36,327 nt of DNA from Pseudomonadota bacterium (lineage in GTDB: Bacteria > Pseudomonadota > Gammaproteobacteria > Burkholderiales > SG8-39). The notes beneath the pieces are model-generated. The model was not told where the DNA came from. It worked only from the letters and a program-made list of their open reading frames with translations, and did not search any database. The stretch spans positions 1-36,327 of the forward strand of contig JAQBXT010000019.1 in assembly GCA_027624175.1 (NCBI GenBank), written 5' to 3'. Made by a program: the position numbers and the translations under genes. Of the stretch, positions 23,247-32,001 are shown piece after piece (the first letter of the stretch is position 1; each line of letters starts with the position of its first letter).

Positions 23247-23648
23247 GTGGCTGCACTGACTAAGAGGAAACGCGCGGAATTGCGCCCGATTCGAAACAAG
23301 CGTGAGCACGCTGCGGCGCTCAAGGAAGCGGAGTCGCTCTGGAACTCCCGCAAAGGCAGCGCAGGGGAGGATCGCCTCCTGGTGCTGGCGCTGCTCATCG
23401 AAGCGTATGAGCGGGAGAATTTCCCGATCGCGGATCCGGACCCGATCGACCTTCTGTCGCATGTGATGGAGGCGCGCGGCCTGACGCGGAAGGATCTCGA
23501 GCCCTATATCGGCTCGCGTGCCCGCGTGGCCGAAGTCATGAATAAGGTGCGGCCCCTGACCATCGACATGATCCGCCGGCTCTGCGCCGGGCTCGGCTTG
23601 CCCGCGGACGTGCTGATCCAGGGGTACCGGCTGCGCAAAGCGGCGTAG
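23247..23648 (+). CDS. HigA-like helix-turn-helix antitoxin-type protein
   Basis: 133 aa from GTG 23247, preceded by GAGAG. The N-terminal half (ELRPIRNKREHAAALKEAE, LVLALLIEAYERENFPI) is the toxin-side region of HigA2-type antitoxins. The C-terminal half is an HTH (LLSHVMEARGLTRKDLEPYI, SRARVAEVMNKVRPLT, IRRLCAGLGLPADVLI). HigA proteins repress their own operon and neutralise HigB mRNA interferases. No higB-like gene lies next to it on either side, so it is an orphan or a regulator of this metabolic cluster. Confidence 0.85.
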   Translation: MAALTKRKRAELRPIRNKREHAAALKEAESLWNSRKGSAGEDRLLVLALLIEAYERENFPIADPDPIDLLSHVMEARGLTRKDLEPYIGSRARVAEVMNKVRPLTIDMIRRLCAGLGLPADVLIQGYRLRKAA

Positions 23649-23655
23649 CTGCCGT

Positions 23656-25374
23656 ATGCGCCAGGAATCAACTGACATCCTGATCCTCGGCTCGGGCGGC
23701 GCCGGCCTGTTCGCCGCGCTGCACGCGCACGCAGCCGATCCTTCGCTGTCGATCACCGTCACCGTCAAGGGCCTCCTGGGAAAATGCGGCTGCACGCGCA
23801 TGGTGCAAGGCGGCTTCAACGTGGCGCTGGCCAAGGAGGATTCGGTCGAGCGGCACTTCATGGACACCATCGAGGGCGGCAAGTGGCTGCCCGACCAGGA
23901 CCTGGCCTGGAAACTGGTGACGCTGGCGGTGGAGCGCATCCGGGAACTGGAGAACGAGCTCGGTTGCTTCTTCGACCGCAATCCGGACGGCACGGTGCAC
24001 CAGAAAGCCTTCGCCGGGCAGACCTTCGATCGCACGGTGCACAAGGGCGACCTCACCGGCATCGAGATCATGAACCGGCTTGCCGAGCAGGTGTGGGCGC
24101 GAAACATCGGCCGGCTCGAGGAGCATCGCGCCGTGGAACTGGTGAAGACGCGCGACGGGTCGGCGCTCGCCGGCGTGCTGATGATCGACATGCGCACGGG
24201 CGAGTACGTCTTCGTGCGTGCCAAGGCGGTGCTGCTCGCCACGGGTGGCGGCCCGACCATGTACCGCTACCACACGCCGTCGGGCGACAAGAGTTGCGAC
24301 GGCCTCGCCATGGCGCTGCGCGCCGGTCTGCCGCTGCGCGACATGGAGATGGTGCAGTTCCACCCGACCGGGCTGCTCGCCGGGGCGCATACGCGCATGA
24401 CCGGGACGGTGCTCGAGGAAGGCCTGCGCGGCGCAGGGGGCTACCTGCTGAACGGCGCCAAGCTGCGCTTCATGCCGGATTACGACCCGCTTGCCGAGCG
24501 CGCGACGCGCGATTTCGTCTCGCGCGCCATGGTCACCGAGATGCGAAAAGGCAACGTGACGCCGAATGGCGGCCTGTACATCTCGATGGCACACCTCGGG
24601 CCGGAGAAGGTGGCGCGGGATTTCAAGGGCATGGTTGAGCGCTGCGCCGATTGCGGCTTCGATCTCGCCGGCGGCCTGGTCGAAGTGGTGCCCACGGCGC
24701 ACTACATGATGGGCGGCGTGGAGTTTCGGCCCGACTGCAGCACCGAACTCCCGGGCCTGTTCGTCGCCGGCGAGGATGCAGGCGGCGTGCACGGCGCGAA
24801 CCGGCTTGGCGGAAATGGCGTCGCGAATTCCACCGTGTTCGGTGCGGTGGCCGGCGACACGATGGCCGCGTGGGTGGGGAAGGAGGGCGGCCTGCGCGAG
24901 CCGGACCAGGCGACGATCATCGCCGCGATCGCGCGTTGCGAACCGAGGCAGGCCGCTGCGCATGGCGCGCTGGAGCCGCTGCGCGAGCGGCTCTACGAGG
25001 TGATGTGGGAAAAGGTCGGCATCATCCGCGATGCCGCGGGTTTGAAATCAGCGCTTGCCGAATTGAACGCCATCTCCGGGGAGCTTGCCGCAACCGGCAT
25101 TGCGGACGCCAACCGGGCGTTCAATCTCACCTGGCACGACTGGCTGAACCTCGGGAGCCTGGTCGACACCAGCCGGGCGATCGCACAGGCCGCGCTGGCG
25201 CGCGAAGATTCGCGCGGCGCGCACTACCGCGAGGATTTTCCTGAAGCCGGGCCGATGGAGGCGTCACGCTTCACCAGCACCCGCCTCGGCGGCGGGCGGC
25301 TGGCGATCGACATGAAGCCGGTCGCCTTTACGCGCGTGCGCCCGGGAGAATCGTTACTCGTTCGCGAGCTTTAG
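23656..25374 (+). CDS. SDH/FRD-like flavoprotein with Cys at the covalent-FAD histidine position
   Basis: 572 aa. The FAD motif DILILGSGGAGLFAALHA opens the protein. Catalytic residues of SdhA/FrdA are kept: QFHPTGL, the ERATRDFVSRAM arginine, TAHYMMGG and FVAGEDAGGVHGANRLGGN. But the residue five before QGG, His in SdhA/FrdA where FAD is covalently attached, is Cys46 (GKCGCTRMVQGG). FAD is probably bound non-covalently, as in aspartate oxidase, which would favour fumarate reduction or another substrate over succinate oxidation. Its partner subunits are encoded at 19779-21129. The tail overlaps the convergent MDR gene by 21 bases. Confidence 0.9.
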   Translation: MRQESTDILILGSGGAGLFAALHAHAADPSLSITVTVKGLLGKCGCTRMVQGGFNVALAKEDSVERHFMDTIEGGKWLPDQDLAWKLVTLAVERIRELENELGCFFDRNPDGTVHQKAFAGQTFDRTVHKGDLTGIEIMNRLAEQVWARNIGRLEEHRAVELVKTRDGSALAGVLMIDMRTGEYVFVRAKAVLLATGGGPTMYRYHTPSGDKSCDGLAMALRAGLPLRDMEMVQFHPTGLLAGAHTRMTGTVLEEGLRGAGGYLLNGAKLRFMPDYDPLAERATRDFVSRAMVTEMRKGNVTPNGGLYISMAHLGPEKVARDFKGMVERCADCGFDLAGGLVEVVPTAHYMMGGVEFRPDCSTELPGLFVAGEDAGGVHGANRLGGNGVANSTVFGAVAGDTMAAWVGKEGGLREPDQATIIAAIARCEPRQAAAHGALEPLRERLYEVMWEKVGIIRDAAGLKSALAELNAISGELAATGIADANRAFNLTWHDWLNLGSLVDTSRAIAQAALAREDSRGAHYREDFPEAGPMEASRFTSTRLGGGRLAIDMKPVAFTRVRPGESLLVREL

Positions 25375-26379
25375 CACCAGCTTGCCGAAGTTCTCCCCGC
25401 TGAACAGCTTGTTCAGCGTCGCCGGGAAATTCTCGATGCCTTCGACCACGTCCTCGCGCGATACGAACTTGCCCTCGCGCATCCACTGCGCGATCTCGTT
25501 CACCGCCTGCGCGTAGCGCTCGGCGTAATCGAACACCACCATGCCTTCCATGCGCGCGCGGTTCACCAGCAGCGAGAGGTAGTTCGCCGGTCCTTTGACC
25601 GGCGTGGTGTTGTTGTATTGCGAGATCGCGCCGCAGACGACGATGCGCGCGTGGCGGTTGATGCGCGTGAGCACCGTGTCGAGGATCTCGCCGCCGACGT
25701 TGTCGAAGTACACATCGACGCCCTTGGGGCAATGCTCCTTCAGCGCGTCCTTGAGATTGCCGCTCTTGTAATCGATACAGGCGTCGAACAGCAGCTCGTT
25801 GACGACGAAATCGCACTTCGCCTTGCCGCCCGCGATGCCCACCGCACGGCAGCCCCTTATTCTCGCCACCTGGCCCACGGTCTGCCCGACCGCGCCCGCA
25901 GCGCCCGACACCACGACTGTCTCGCCCGCCTTGGGCTGGCCGACCTCGAGCAGCCCGAAGTAGCCGGTCATGCCGGGCATGCCAAGCACGTTCAGCCACT
26001 GCGGCAGGCTGCCCAGGTGCAGGTCGATCTTGCTCACGCCGGTGCGCGCCAGGTCCTTGCCGTCGATCAGGCAGTACTCCTGCACGCCGAAGCTGCCACT
26101 GACGTGATCGCCGACGGGGTGCTTCGGGTTCCCCGAGGCGACCACCTTGCCGACCCCGCCGGCGCGCATTACTTCGCCGATGCCCACGGGCGGGATGTAG
26201 CTCCTGCCCTCGTTCATCCAGCCACGCATCGCAGGGTCGAGCGAGATCTGCAGCACCTTCACCAGCACCTGGCCCTCGGCAGGCTCGGGCACGTCTGCGG
26301 AGGTGAAGCTCCAGTCGGCCGTCGCCGGCAGCCCGACCGGGCGCGCGGCGAGACGGAACTGGCGATTGGCAAGCGGCAT
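25354..26379 (-). CDS. NADP-dependent MDR-family oxidoreductase (prostaglandin/leukotriene reductase-like)
   Basis: 341 aa from ATG 26379. It starts NRQFRLAARPVGLPATADWS, has LQISLDPAMRGWMNEGRSYI, the nucleotide-binding VVVSGAAGAVGQTVGQVARI and GVDVYFDNVGGEILDTVL, all features of the zinc-free CurA/PTGR subfamily. These enzymes reduce enones using NADPH. The dienelactone-hydrolase gene lies 7 bases upstream on the same strand, suggesting an operon for breakdown of unsaturated or cyclic acids, though substrates are unknown. Confidence 0.93.
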   Translation of the reverse strand: MPLANRQFRLAARPVGLPATADWSFTSADVPEPAEGQVLVKVLQISLDPAMRGWMNEGRSYIPPVGIGEVMRAGGVGKVVASGNPKHPVGDHVSGSFGVQEYCLIDGKDLARTGVSKIDLHLGSLPQWLNVLGMPGMTGYFGLLEVGQPKAGETVVVSGAAGAVGQTVGQVARIRGCRAVGIAGGKAKCDFVVNELLFDACIDYKSGNLKDALKEHCPKGVDVYFDNVGGEILDTVLTRINRHARIVVCGAISQYNNTTPVKGPANYLSLLVNRARMEGMVVFDYAERYAQAVNEIAQWMREGKFVSREDVVEGIENFPATLNKLFSGENFGKLVLKLANE

Positions 26380-26386
26380 GGCGGCG

Positions 26387-27058
26387 CTAGCCGATGTGCT
26401 TGCGGAAGAACTCGAGCGTACGCTGGCGCGCAAGCTTGGAGGCCTCGGCGTTGTAGGAGCCGCGCTGGTCGCAATTGAAGCCGTGACCGGCACCCGCATA
26501 GAAGTGCGCGGTGATTTCCGGGTGCGCCGCGGCGATGTCCCTGGCCTGTTCCGGACTCGGCGTCTTGTCGAGCTCGCCGAAATTGCACATCACCGGGCAC
26601 TTGGGCTTGTCTTCTATGAAGCCGTGCATGCCGCCGCCGTAGTAAGGCGCTGCGCAGGCCAGCCCCGCAGTGCGCGCCGCAGCGACCCAGGTCACGGTAC
26701 CGCCCCAGCAGTAGCCGACGATGCCGACCTTGCCCGCCTTCTGGGCTTCGGCGACCGCCGCGTCGACGTCGAGCAGGGTGTGCTTCCAATCCACTTTTTG
26801 CATCAGGGCGCGGCCGGCCTCGATCTCGGGCGGTGTGTAACCGGTGTCGTAGCCGCGCTGCAGGCGGTCGAACATCGCCGGCGCGATGACGAGGTAGCCA
26901 TCCGCGGCGTAGCCGTCTGCGACGCCCTTAATATGGCTGTTGACGCCGAATATCTCCTGGATCACTACGACTGCGCCGCGCGCCTTGCCCGCGGGCTCGG
27001 CGCGGTACGCGGCGAGTTTGTGGCCGTCGGCGGCCTTCAATTCGATCATGCTTCCCAT
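26387..27058 (-). CDS. Dienelactone hydrolase family protein
   Basis: 223 aa from ATG 27058, chosen because AAGGAG lies eight bases before it. The fold and triad of dienelactone hydrolases are visible: VVVIQEIFGVNSHIKGVADG, nucleophile Cys in IVGYCWGGTVTW, Asp in FGELDKTPS and His in YAGAGHGFNCD. Such enzymes open lactone rings in the modified ortho pathway, but many chromosomal copies have other ester or thioester substrates. It is divergent from the Ldh2-family gene (40-bp gap) and leads the two-gene minus-strand operon. Confidence 0.93.
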   Translation of the reverse strand: MGSMIELKAADGHKLAAYRAEPAGKARGAVVVIQEIFGVNSHIKGVADGYAADGYLVIAPAMFDRLQRGYDTGYTPPEIEAGRALMQKVDWKHTLLDVDAAVAEAQKAGKVGIVGYCWGGTVTWVAAARTAGLACAAPYYGGGMHGFIEDKPKCPVMCNFGELDKTPSPEQARDIAAAHPEITAHFYAGAGHGFNCDQRGSYNAEASKLARQRTLEFFRKHIG

Positions 27059-27098
27059 GAGTACTGCTCCTTGAAAACCTGCGGTTAGAATCGTCATT

Positions 27099-28103
27099 AT
27101 GAAGAAGAAGCCGCAGGAATTGTTTCATCTTGCGAGAGAAGCCCTGCTGCGCGCTGGAGCGCACGAAACGATGGCGGAGACCGCGGCGCAGCACCTGGTG
27201 CGCGCCGAAGAGCAGGGACTGCCTACCCACGGCATGTCGCGCGTGCCGTTTTACTGCTCGATGCTGAGGACTGGACGCGCCGACGGCAAGGCGCGCCCGA
27301 CGATGGCCGCGCAGAAGGCGGCCGCCTGCCTGATCGACAACGCCGACGGCCTGCCTTTCGAATCCGTCGCCTGGGCGATCGAGGAAGTGATCCAGCGCGC
27401 ACGCGGGAACGGCGTCGCCTTTGCCGGCGTCCGCAACAGCGCCCACGTGGGCGTGCTCGGCATCCACCTGCTCAAGGTGGCGCAGGCCGGCATGGTGGGC
27501 GTGGCCTTCACCAACTCGCCGGCGGCGATTCCGGCCTGGGGCGGGAAGAAGGCGCTGTTCGGCACCGATCCCGTGGCGTTCGCCTTCCCGCGCAACGGCG
27601 CGCAACCCATCGTCGTGGACCTCGCACTCACCACCGTCACGCGCGGGAAAATCATGGTGGCGATGCAGCAGGGCGAGAAAATTCCCGAGGGCTGGGCGCT
27701 CGATCGGCACGGCAAGCCCACCACCGACCCGAAGGAGGCGATCGAGCAGGGCAGCCTGTTTCCCATCGGCGGCACCAAGGGCGCAATGCTGGCGCTGGCC
27801 TTCGAGCTGGTATGCGCCGCGCTCACCGGCGCGGCGATCGGCGTGGAAGCCGATTCGTTTTTTTCGGAGCAGGGCAACAAGCCGCGCATCGGCCAGGCTT
27901 TCCTCGCCATCGATCCGGGCGCGCTCGCCGGCATGGACAAGTATTTCGAGCGCGTCGAGACCGTAGTGCGCGCCATGCTCACCGACGAAGGCGTGCGCCT
28001 GCCGGGCGCCAGGCGCTTCGCCGCCGAGAAGCAGCAGCGCGCAGAGGGCATCGAAGTGGCCGACGCGCTGCTGGCAAGCATCGGCAAGCTGGCGGCGGCC
28101 TGA
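27099..28103 (+). CDS. Ldh2-family (malate/L-lactate/sulfolactate) dehydrogenase, ComC-like
   Basis: 334 aa. It has the family marks GLPTHGMSRVPFYCSMLRTG, VRNSAHVGVLGIHLLKVAQA (catalytic His), NSPAAIPAWGGKKALFGTDP, PEGWALDRHGKPTTDP and GGTKGAMLALAFELVCAALT. This NAD(P)-dependent family oxidises 2-hydroxy acids. The detailed pattern, as I recall it, is close to ComC, (R)-sulfolactate dehydrogenase, which with SuyAB (17623-19076) would complete interconversion of sulfolactate stereoisomers with sulfopyruvate. Malate, ureidoglycolate or lactate dehydrogenase are alternatives. ogt starts one base after its stop. Confidence 0.88.
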   Translation: MKKKPQELFHLAREALLRAGAHETMAETAAQHLVRAEEQGLPTHGMSRVPFYCSMLRTGRADGKARPTMAAQKAAACLIDNADGLPFESVAWAIEEVIQRARGNGVAFAGVRNSAHVGVLGIHLLKVAQAGMVGVAFTNSPAAIPAWGGKKALFGTDPVAFAFPRNGAQPIVVDLALTTVTRGKIMVAMQQGEKIPEGWALDRHGKPTTDPKEAIEQGSLFPIGGTKGAMLALAFELVCAALTGAAIGVEADSFFSEQGNKPRIGQAFLAIDPGALAGMDKYFERVETVVRAMLTDEGVRLPGARRFAAEKQQRAEGIEVADALLASIGKLAAA

Positions 28104-28104
28104 G

Positions 28105-28590
28105 ATGCACTGGGAAGCGATCCTGCGGTTCCCGAAAATGTCGGTCGCAGTGGCCACGCGCGGGGCGCGTGTCGCCAACATCCGCTACCTGCCGCCGGAT
28201 GCCGCGACCAGGGATCCGGAGAACCCGCTCGCCGAGCGCGCCGCGCGCCAGATCGAGCGCTACCGCGAGGATCCCGACGCGAAGTTCGACCTGCCGCTGC
28301 TGGTCGAAGGTACGCCGTTCCAGCGCCGCCTGTGGGACGCGCTGTGCCAGATTCCGCGCGGCAGGACGCTGACCTACGGCGAACTCGCGCGCAAGCTCGG
28401 CGCCGAGGCGCGCGCCGTCGGCCAGGCCTGCGGCGACAACAGGCTGCCGATCGTGATTCCCTGCCACCGCGTCATCGCCGCCAGCGGGCTCGGCGGCTTC
28501 GCCCATTCCACGGACGGCTACCTGATCGAGGCCAAGCGTTGGCTGCTGCTGCACGAGACGCAGGCGGACGGCTTCGCGCTCAAGTCCTGA
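28105..28590 (+). CDS. ogt: Methylated-DNA--protein-cysteine methyltransferase
   Basis: 161 aa. The C-terminal DNA-binding and active-site domain contains TPFQRRLWDALCQIPRGRTL, TYGELARKLG, the alkyl-acceptor Cys in IVIPCHRVIAASG and LGGFAHSTDGYLIEAKRWLL. The N-terminal part is short and poorly conserved, as usual. It transfers O6-alkyl groups from guanine to its own Cys. It is packed tightly between the Ldh2-family gene and xerD. Confidence 0.95.
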   Translation: MHWEAILRFPKMSVAVATRGARVANIRYLPPDAATRDPENPLAERAARQIERYREDPDAKFDLPLLVEGTPFQRRLWDALCQIPRGRTLTYGELARKLGAEARAVGQACGDNRLPIVIPCHRVIAASGLGGFAHSTDGYLIEAKRWLLLHETQADGFALKS

Positions 28591-28610
28591 GCGACGCGGA
28601 CGCGGCGCAG

Positions 28611-29468
28611 GTGGACGCGTTCTGCGACGCGCTGTGGCTCGAGGACGGCCTGGCGAAGAACACGCTGGAGTCCTACCGGCGCGACCTGGCGCAGCTCGCC
28701 GTGTTCCTCGAGGGCCGCGCGCTGGTGCAGGCGCGGGAGCAGGACCTGTTCGGCTTTCTCGCCGCGCGCCGCGGTCGCAGTTCGAGCGCCGCGCGCATGC
28801 TCTCCACGTTGAAGCGCTTCTACCGCTACTGCCTGCGCGAGCGCGCGATCCGCGCCGATCCGACGCTCAAGCTCGACCCGCCCAGGCGCACGCCGCGCTT
28901 TCCCAGGAGCCTGTCCGAGAGCGACGTCGAGGCTCTGCTCGCCGCGCCGGACGTGGCGACGCCGCGCGGACTGCGCGATCGCGCCATGCTGGAGGTGCTC
29001 TACGCCGCGGGCCTGCGCGTCTCGGAGCTGGTGGGGCTCAAGATCTTCGAGGCCAGCCTCGACGCGGGCGTGGTGCGCGTCTTCGGCAAAGGCTCGAAGG
29101 AGCGCCTGGTGCCGCTGGGAGAAGAGGCGGTATCGTGGGTGCAGCGCTACCTCGCGGACGCGCGCCCCACGCTGCTCGGCAAGCGCCAGAGTGACGCCCT
29201 GTTCGTCACCGAGCGCGGCGCGGGCATGACGCGCCAGGCCTTTTGGTACCTGATCAAGCGTTACGGCGCGCGCGCGATCCCGGGCAAGGCGCTGTCGCCG
29301 CACGTGCTGCGCCACGCCTTCGCCACGCACCTCATCAACCACGGCGCGGACCTGCGCGTGGTGCAGATGCTGCTGGGACATGCCGATATCTCCACCACGC
29401 AGATCTACACGCACGTCGCGCGCGAGCGCCTCAAGGCGCTGCACGCGAAGCACCACCCGCGTGGCTGA
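28611..29468 (+). CDS. xerD: Site-specific tyrosine recombinase XerD
   Basis: 285 aa from GTG 28611; a CTG at 28587 inside the ogt end would give a slightly longer form of more usual length. The N-terminal core-binding domain has FCDALWLEDGLAKNTLESYR. Catalytic residues: Arg in YAAGLRVSELVGLK, Lys in FGKGSKERLVPLG, His-X2-Arg in LSPHVLRHAFATHL, His in LLGHADISTTQIY with the nucleophile Tyr in TQIYTHV. XerD acts with XerC at dif to resolve chromosome dimers. The stop overlaps the ybaK start. Confidence 0.94.
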   Translation: MDAFCDALWLEDGLAKNTLESYRRDLAQLAVFLEGRALVQAREQDLFGFLAARRGRSSSAARMLSTLKRFYRYCLRERAIRADPTLKLDPPRRTPRFPRSLSESDVEALLAAPDVATPRGLRDRAMLEVLYAAGLRVSELVGLKIFEASLDAGVVRVFGKGSKERLVPLGEEAVSWVQRYLADARPTLLGKRQSDALFVTERGAGMTRQAFWYLIKRYGARAIPGKALSPHVLRHAFATHLINHGADLRVVQMLLGHADISTTQIYTHVARERLKALHAKHHPRG

Positions 29469-29934
29469 TACGCCGGCGACCGTGTTCCTGCGGGCCAGCC
29501 GCGTCGCGTACACCGAGCACGAGTACGCGTACGTCGAGCGCGGCGGCACGGAGGTTTCGTCGCAGGCGCTGGGCGTCACGGAGCACGAAGTGGTGAAGAC
29601 ACTGGTGATGCAGGATGAGGACGCAACGCCACTGATCGTCCTGATGCACGGCGACCGCAAGGTATCCACCAAGAACCTCGCGCGCCAGGCCGGCGCGAAG
29701 CGCATCGAACCCTGCAAGCCCGAGGCGGCGCAGCGTCACTCCGGCTACCAGATCGGCGGCACTTCGCCCTTTGGCACGCGCAAGAAACTGCCGGTGTACA
29801 TGGAGCGCTCGATCCTCGAGCTGCCGAAGATCTACATCAACGGGGGACGGCGCGGGTTTCTGCTGGCCATCGCACCGGGCGAAATCGTGCGCACGCTGCA
29901 GCCGGTCCTGGTGGACGTGGCCCTCGAGGACTAG
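29461..29934 (+). CDS. ybaK: Cys-tRNA(Pro)/Cys-tRNA(Cys) deacylase YbaK
   Basis: 157 aa from GTG 29461, overlapping the xerD end by eight bases. YbaK/EbsC motifs: VKTLVMQDEDATPLIVLMHG, DRKVSTKNLARQAGAKRIEP, YQIGGTSPFGTRKKLPVYME and KIYINGGRRGFLLAIAP. It removes Cys mischarged on tRNA-Pro. Its stop overlaps the folB stop of the opposite strand by three bases. Confidence 0.95.
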   Translation: MADTPATVFLRASRVAYTEHEYAYVERGGTEVSSQALGVTEHEVVKTLVMQDEDATPLIVLMHGDRKVSTKNLARQAGAKRIEPCKPEAAQRHSGYQIGGTSPFGTRKKLPVYMERSILELPKIYINGGRRGFLLAIAPGEIVRTLQPVLVDVALED

Positions 29935-30281
29935 CGCTTTCGTTCGATCGTCACGCCGACGAATTTGGCGTTGGGGAGGATACCGATCTTGGCCACGTTC
30001 ACCTTGGCCCACGGCGCGCCGAACTCCTCCAGCAGCAGCCGCGCGATGCGCTCGGCGAGCGTTTCCGCCAGGCGGAAGTGCCCGCTCGCGGCGAGGTCCC
30101 TGATCCTCAGCGCCACCTGCTCGTAGTCGATGGTGTCGGCGATCTTGTCGCTCTTGAACACCGTGGTACCGGGCAGGCCGATGTCCAGGTCGATCGACAG
30201 CGTCTGCGCGACGTGCTGCTCGCGCTTGTGGATGCCGATGAGGGCTTCGACGCGCAGGTCGCGGATCAGGATCGCGTCCAT
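29931..30281 (-). CDS. folB: Dihydroneopterin aldolase
   Basis: 116 aa from ATG 30281 (an in-frame ATG at 30293 adds MRRT). Motifs are AILIRDLRVEALIGIHKREQ, TLSIDLDIGLPG, the substrate-pocket IADTIDYEQVALRI and RLAETLAERIARLLLEEF. It cleaves 7,8-dihydroneopterin to the pterin precursor of folate. The reverse-strand sequence TATAAT lies immediately over the 30293 ATG and could be a -10 box giving an almost leaderless message (inference). Divergent from plsY across 56 bases. Confidence 0.94.
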   Translation of the reverse strand: MDAILIRDLRVEALIGIHKREQHVAQTLSIDLDIGLPGTTVFKSDKIADTIDYEQVALRIRDLAASGHFRLAETLAERIARLLLEEFGAPWAKVNVAKIGILPNAKFVGVTIERKR

Positions 30282-30337
30282 GGTCCGGCGCATTATAGGG
30301 GGCCGTGAGCGCTTCTCACGCGCGTAGAATCCGCGCC

Positions 30338-30976
30338 ATGCAGACCGCCCTGGTGGTCCTCGGCGCCTACCTGATCGGCTCGGTTTCTTTCGCCATCGTG
30401 CTGAGCCGGCTGTTGGCGATGCCCGACCCGCGCAGCTACGGTTCGGGCAACCCGGGTGCGACCAACGTGCTGCGCACGGGAAGAAAAGTGGTGGCGGCGC
30501 TGACGTTGCTCGGCGACGGCGGCAAAGGCTGGCTCGCGGTGTTCCTTGCGCAGCTGTGGACCGGCCAATCGGCGATCGACGGGCTGGACGTGCCGCTCGC
30601 GGGCGTCGCGGTGTTTCTCGGGCACCTGTTCCCGGTGTTCCATGGCCTGCGGGGCGGCAAGGGCGTGGCCAGCGCCGCGGGCGTGCTGCTCGGATTGGAC
30701 GCCTGGCTCGGCCTGGGGACAATCGCCACCTGGGTGGCGATGTTCGCGTTTTTCCGCCTGTCGTCCCTCGCCGCGCTGGTGGCGCTGGCCTTCGCGCTGT
30801 ATTACGCGTTCTGGCTGTTCGGGCTGCGCCCGGTGTTCCCGGCGGTGGGCGCGATCGCCGTGCTGATGGTCTGGCGCCACAAGGACAACATCCGGCGCCT
30901 GCTGCGCGGGGAGGAGAGCCGCGTCGGCGCCAAAGCTAGCGCGCCGCCGCAAGATCCCAGCGCGGGCGCACCGTGA
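30338..30976 (+). CDS. plsY: Acyl-phosphate:glycerol-3-phosphate acyltransferase
   Basis: 212 aa inner-membrane protein with about five helices. The three active-site loops of PlsY are present: [13 protein letters not shown] then [30 protein letters not shown]; and [18 protein letters not shown]. It moves an acyl group from acyl-phosphate to glycerol 3-phosphate, first step of phospholipid synthesis. The soluble tail after residue 185 is Arg/Ala-rich. Its last 41 bases overlap the convergent tsaD gene. Confidence 0.96.
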   Translation: MQTALVVLGAYLIGSVSFAIVLSRLLAMPDPRSYGSGNPGATNVLRTGRKVVAALTLLGDGGKGWLAVFLAQLWTGQSAIDGLDVPLAGVAVFLGHLFPVFHGLRGGKGVASAAGVLLGLDAWLGLGTIATWVAMFAFFRLSSLAALVALAFALYYAFWLFGLRPVFPAVGAIAVLMVWRHKDNIRRLLRGEESRVGAKASAPPQDPSAGAP

Positions 30977-31952
30977 AGGCGTGCCCGCCTCCGGCGGCGA
31001 GACCTGCCTGCATGCGCAGCGCCGCGGCGAGCGCGATCATTGCGCCGTTGTCGGTGCACAGTTCCAGTTCCGGGTAGTAGACCTCGGTCCCCGCGGACGC
31101 TGTGCGCGCGTTGAGCGCTGCGCGCAACTGCCTGTTGGCGCCGACGCCCCCGGCGACCACCAGGCGCGTGAGATTCGTGCGCTCCATCGCCAGCATGCAT
31201 TTCGCTACCAGCACCTCCACGATCGCGTCCTGGAACGCGCGCGCCACATCGGCGCGGAACTGCTCGCTCGCGTCGGCGCCCCTGACCAGGGTCAGCACCG
31301 CGGTCTTCAAGCCGCTGAAGCTGAATTCCAGGTCGCCGCTCGCGATCATCGGCCGCGGCAATTTGTGGCGCCCCGCCTGCCCGCGCTCGGCGAGCTGCGA
31401 GAGCGCCGGGCCGCCCGGGTAGCCCAGGCCGAGGAGCGTTGCGGTTTTGTCGAAGGCTTCGCCGGCGGCGTCGTCCTGCGTTTCGCCCAGGAGCTCATAG
31501 CGGCCGACGCCGTCGACGCGCATCAGTTGCGTGTGCCCGCCCGACACCAGCAGGGCGACGAACGGGAATTCGGGCGGGCGCGCCGAGAGCAGCGGCGAGA
31601 GCAGATGTCCTTCGAGGTGGTGGATGCCGATTGCCGGTACGCCGAGCGCAGCGGCGAGCGCATGCGCGAACGCAGCGCCTACCAGCAGGGCGCCGGCGAG
31701 CCCCGGCCCTTCCGTGTAGGCCACGGCGCCGAGATCGCCGGGCGCGCGCCCGGCGCGCTCGAACAGCGCGCGCGCGAGCGGCACCAAGCGCCGGATATGG
31801 TCGCGCGAGGCGAGCTCGGGCACCACGCCGCCGTAAGCCTCGTGCATCGCCACCTGCGAGTGCACCGCGTGGCCCAGCAGTTTCCCGGCGGCGGCGTCGT
31901 ACAGCGCCACGCCGGTTTCGTCGCAGGAGGTCTCGATGCCGAGGATCAGCAC
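30936..31952 (-). CDS. tsaD: tRNA N6-threonylcarbamoyladenosine transferase
   Basis: 338 aa from GTG 31952, the family's normal length; a TTG at 31970 would add six residues. It shows [36 protein letters not shown], the metal-binding [39 protein letters not shown] and [14 protein letters not shown], then [11 protein letters not shown]. With TsaB, TsaE and the TsaC product (gene at 11189) it makes t6A in ANN-decoding tRNAs. Divergent from rpsU as in many proteobacteria. Confidence 0.97.
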   Translation of the reverse strand: MLILGIETSCDETGVALYDAAAGKLLGHAVHSQVAMHEAYGGVVPELASRDHIRRLVPLARALFERAGRAPGDLGAVAYTEGPGLAGALLVGAAFAHALAAALGVPAIGIHHLEGHLLSPLLSARPPEFPFVALLVSGGHTQLMRVDGVGRYELLGETQDDAAGEAFDKTATLLGLGYPGGPALSQLAERGQAGRHKLPRPMIASGDLEFSFSGLKTAVLTLVRGADASEQFRADVARAFQDAIVEVLVAKCMLAMERTNLTRLVVAGGVGANRQLRAALNARTASAGTEVYYPELELCTDNGAMIALAAALRMQAGLAAGGGHAFTVRPRWDLAAAR

Positions 31953-31962
31953 GGGGGGATTC

Positions 31963-31971
31963 TGATACAAT
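31963..31971 (+). promoter_or_regulatory. Putative extended -10 promoter of rpsU
   Basis: TGATACAAT fits an extended -10 element (TGnTACAAT) about 31 bases before the rpsU start. No good -35 hexamer is seen at the right distance. It would drive the rpsU-yqeY-dnaG-rpoD operon. Confidence 0.4.
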
Positions 31972-32001
31972 TTCGCCCTTTCCGAATTTCGGGGTTATTG
32001 G

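Noticed and set aside
23247-23648. Complete higBA toxin-antitoxin system
   Set aside because: There is no space for, or trace of, a HigB toxin on either side; only the antitoxin-like gene is present.
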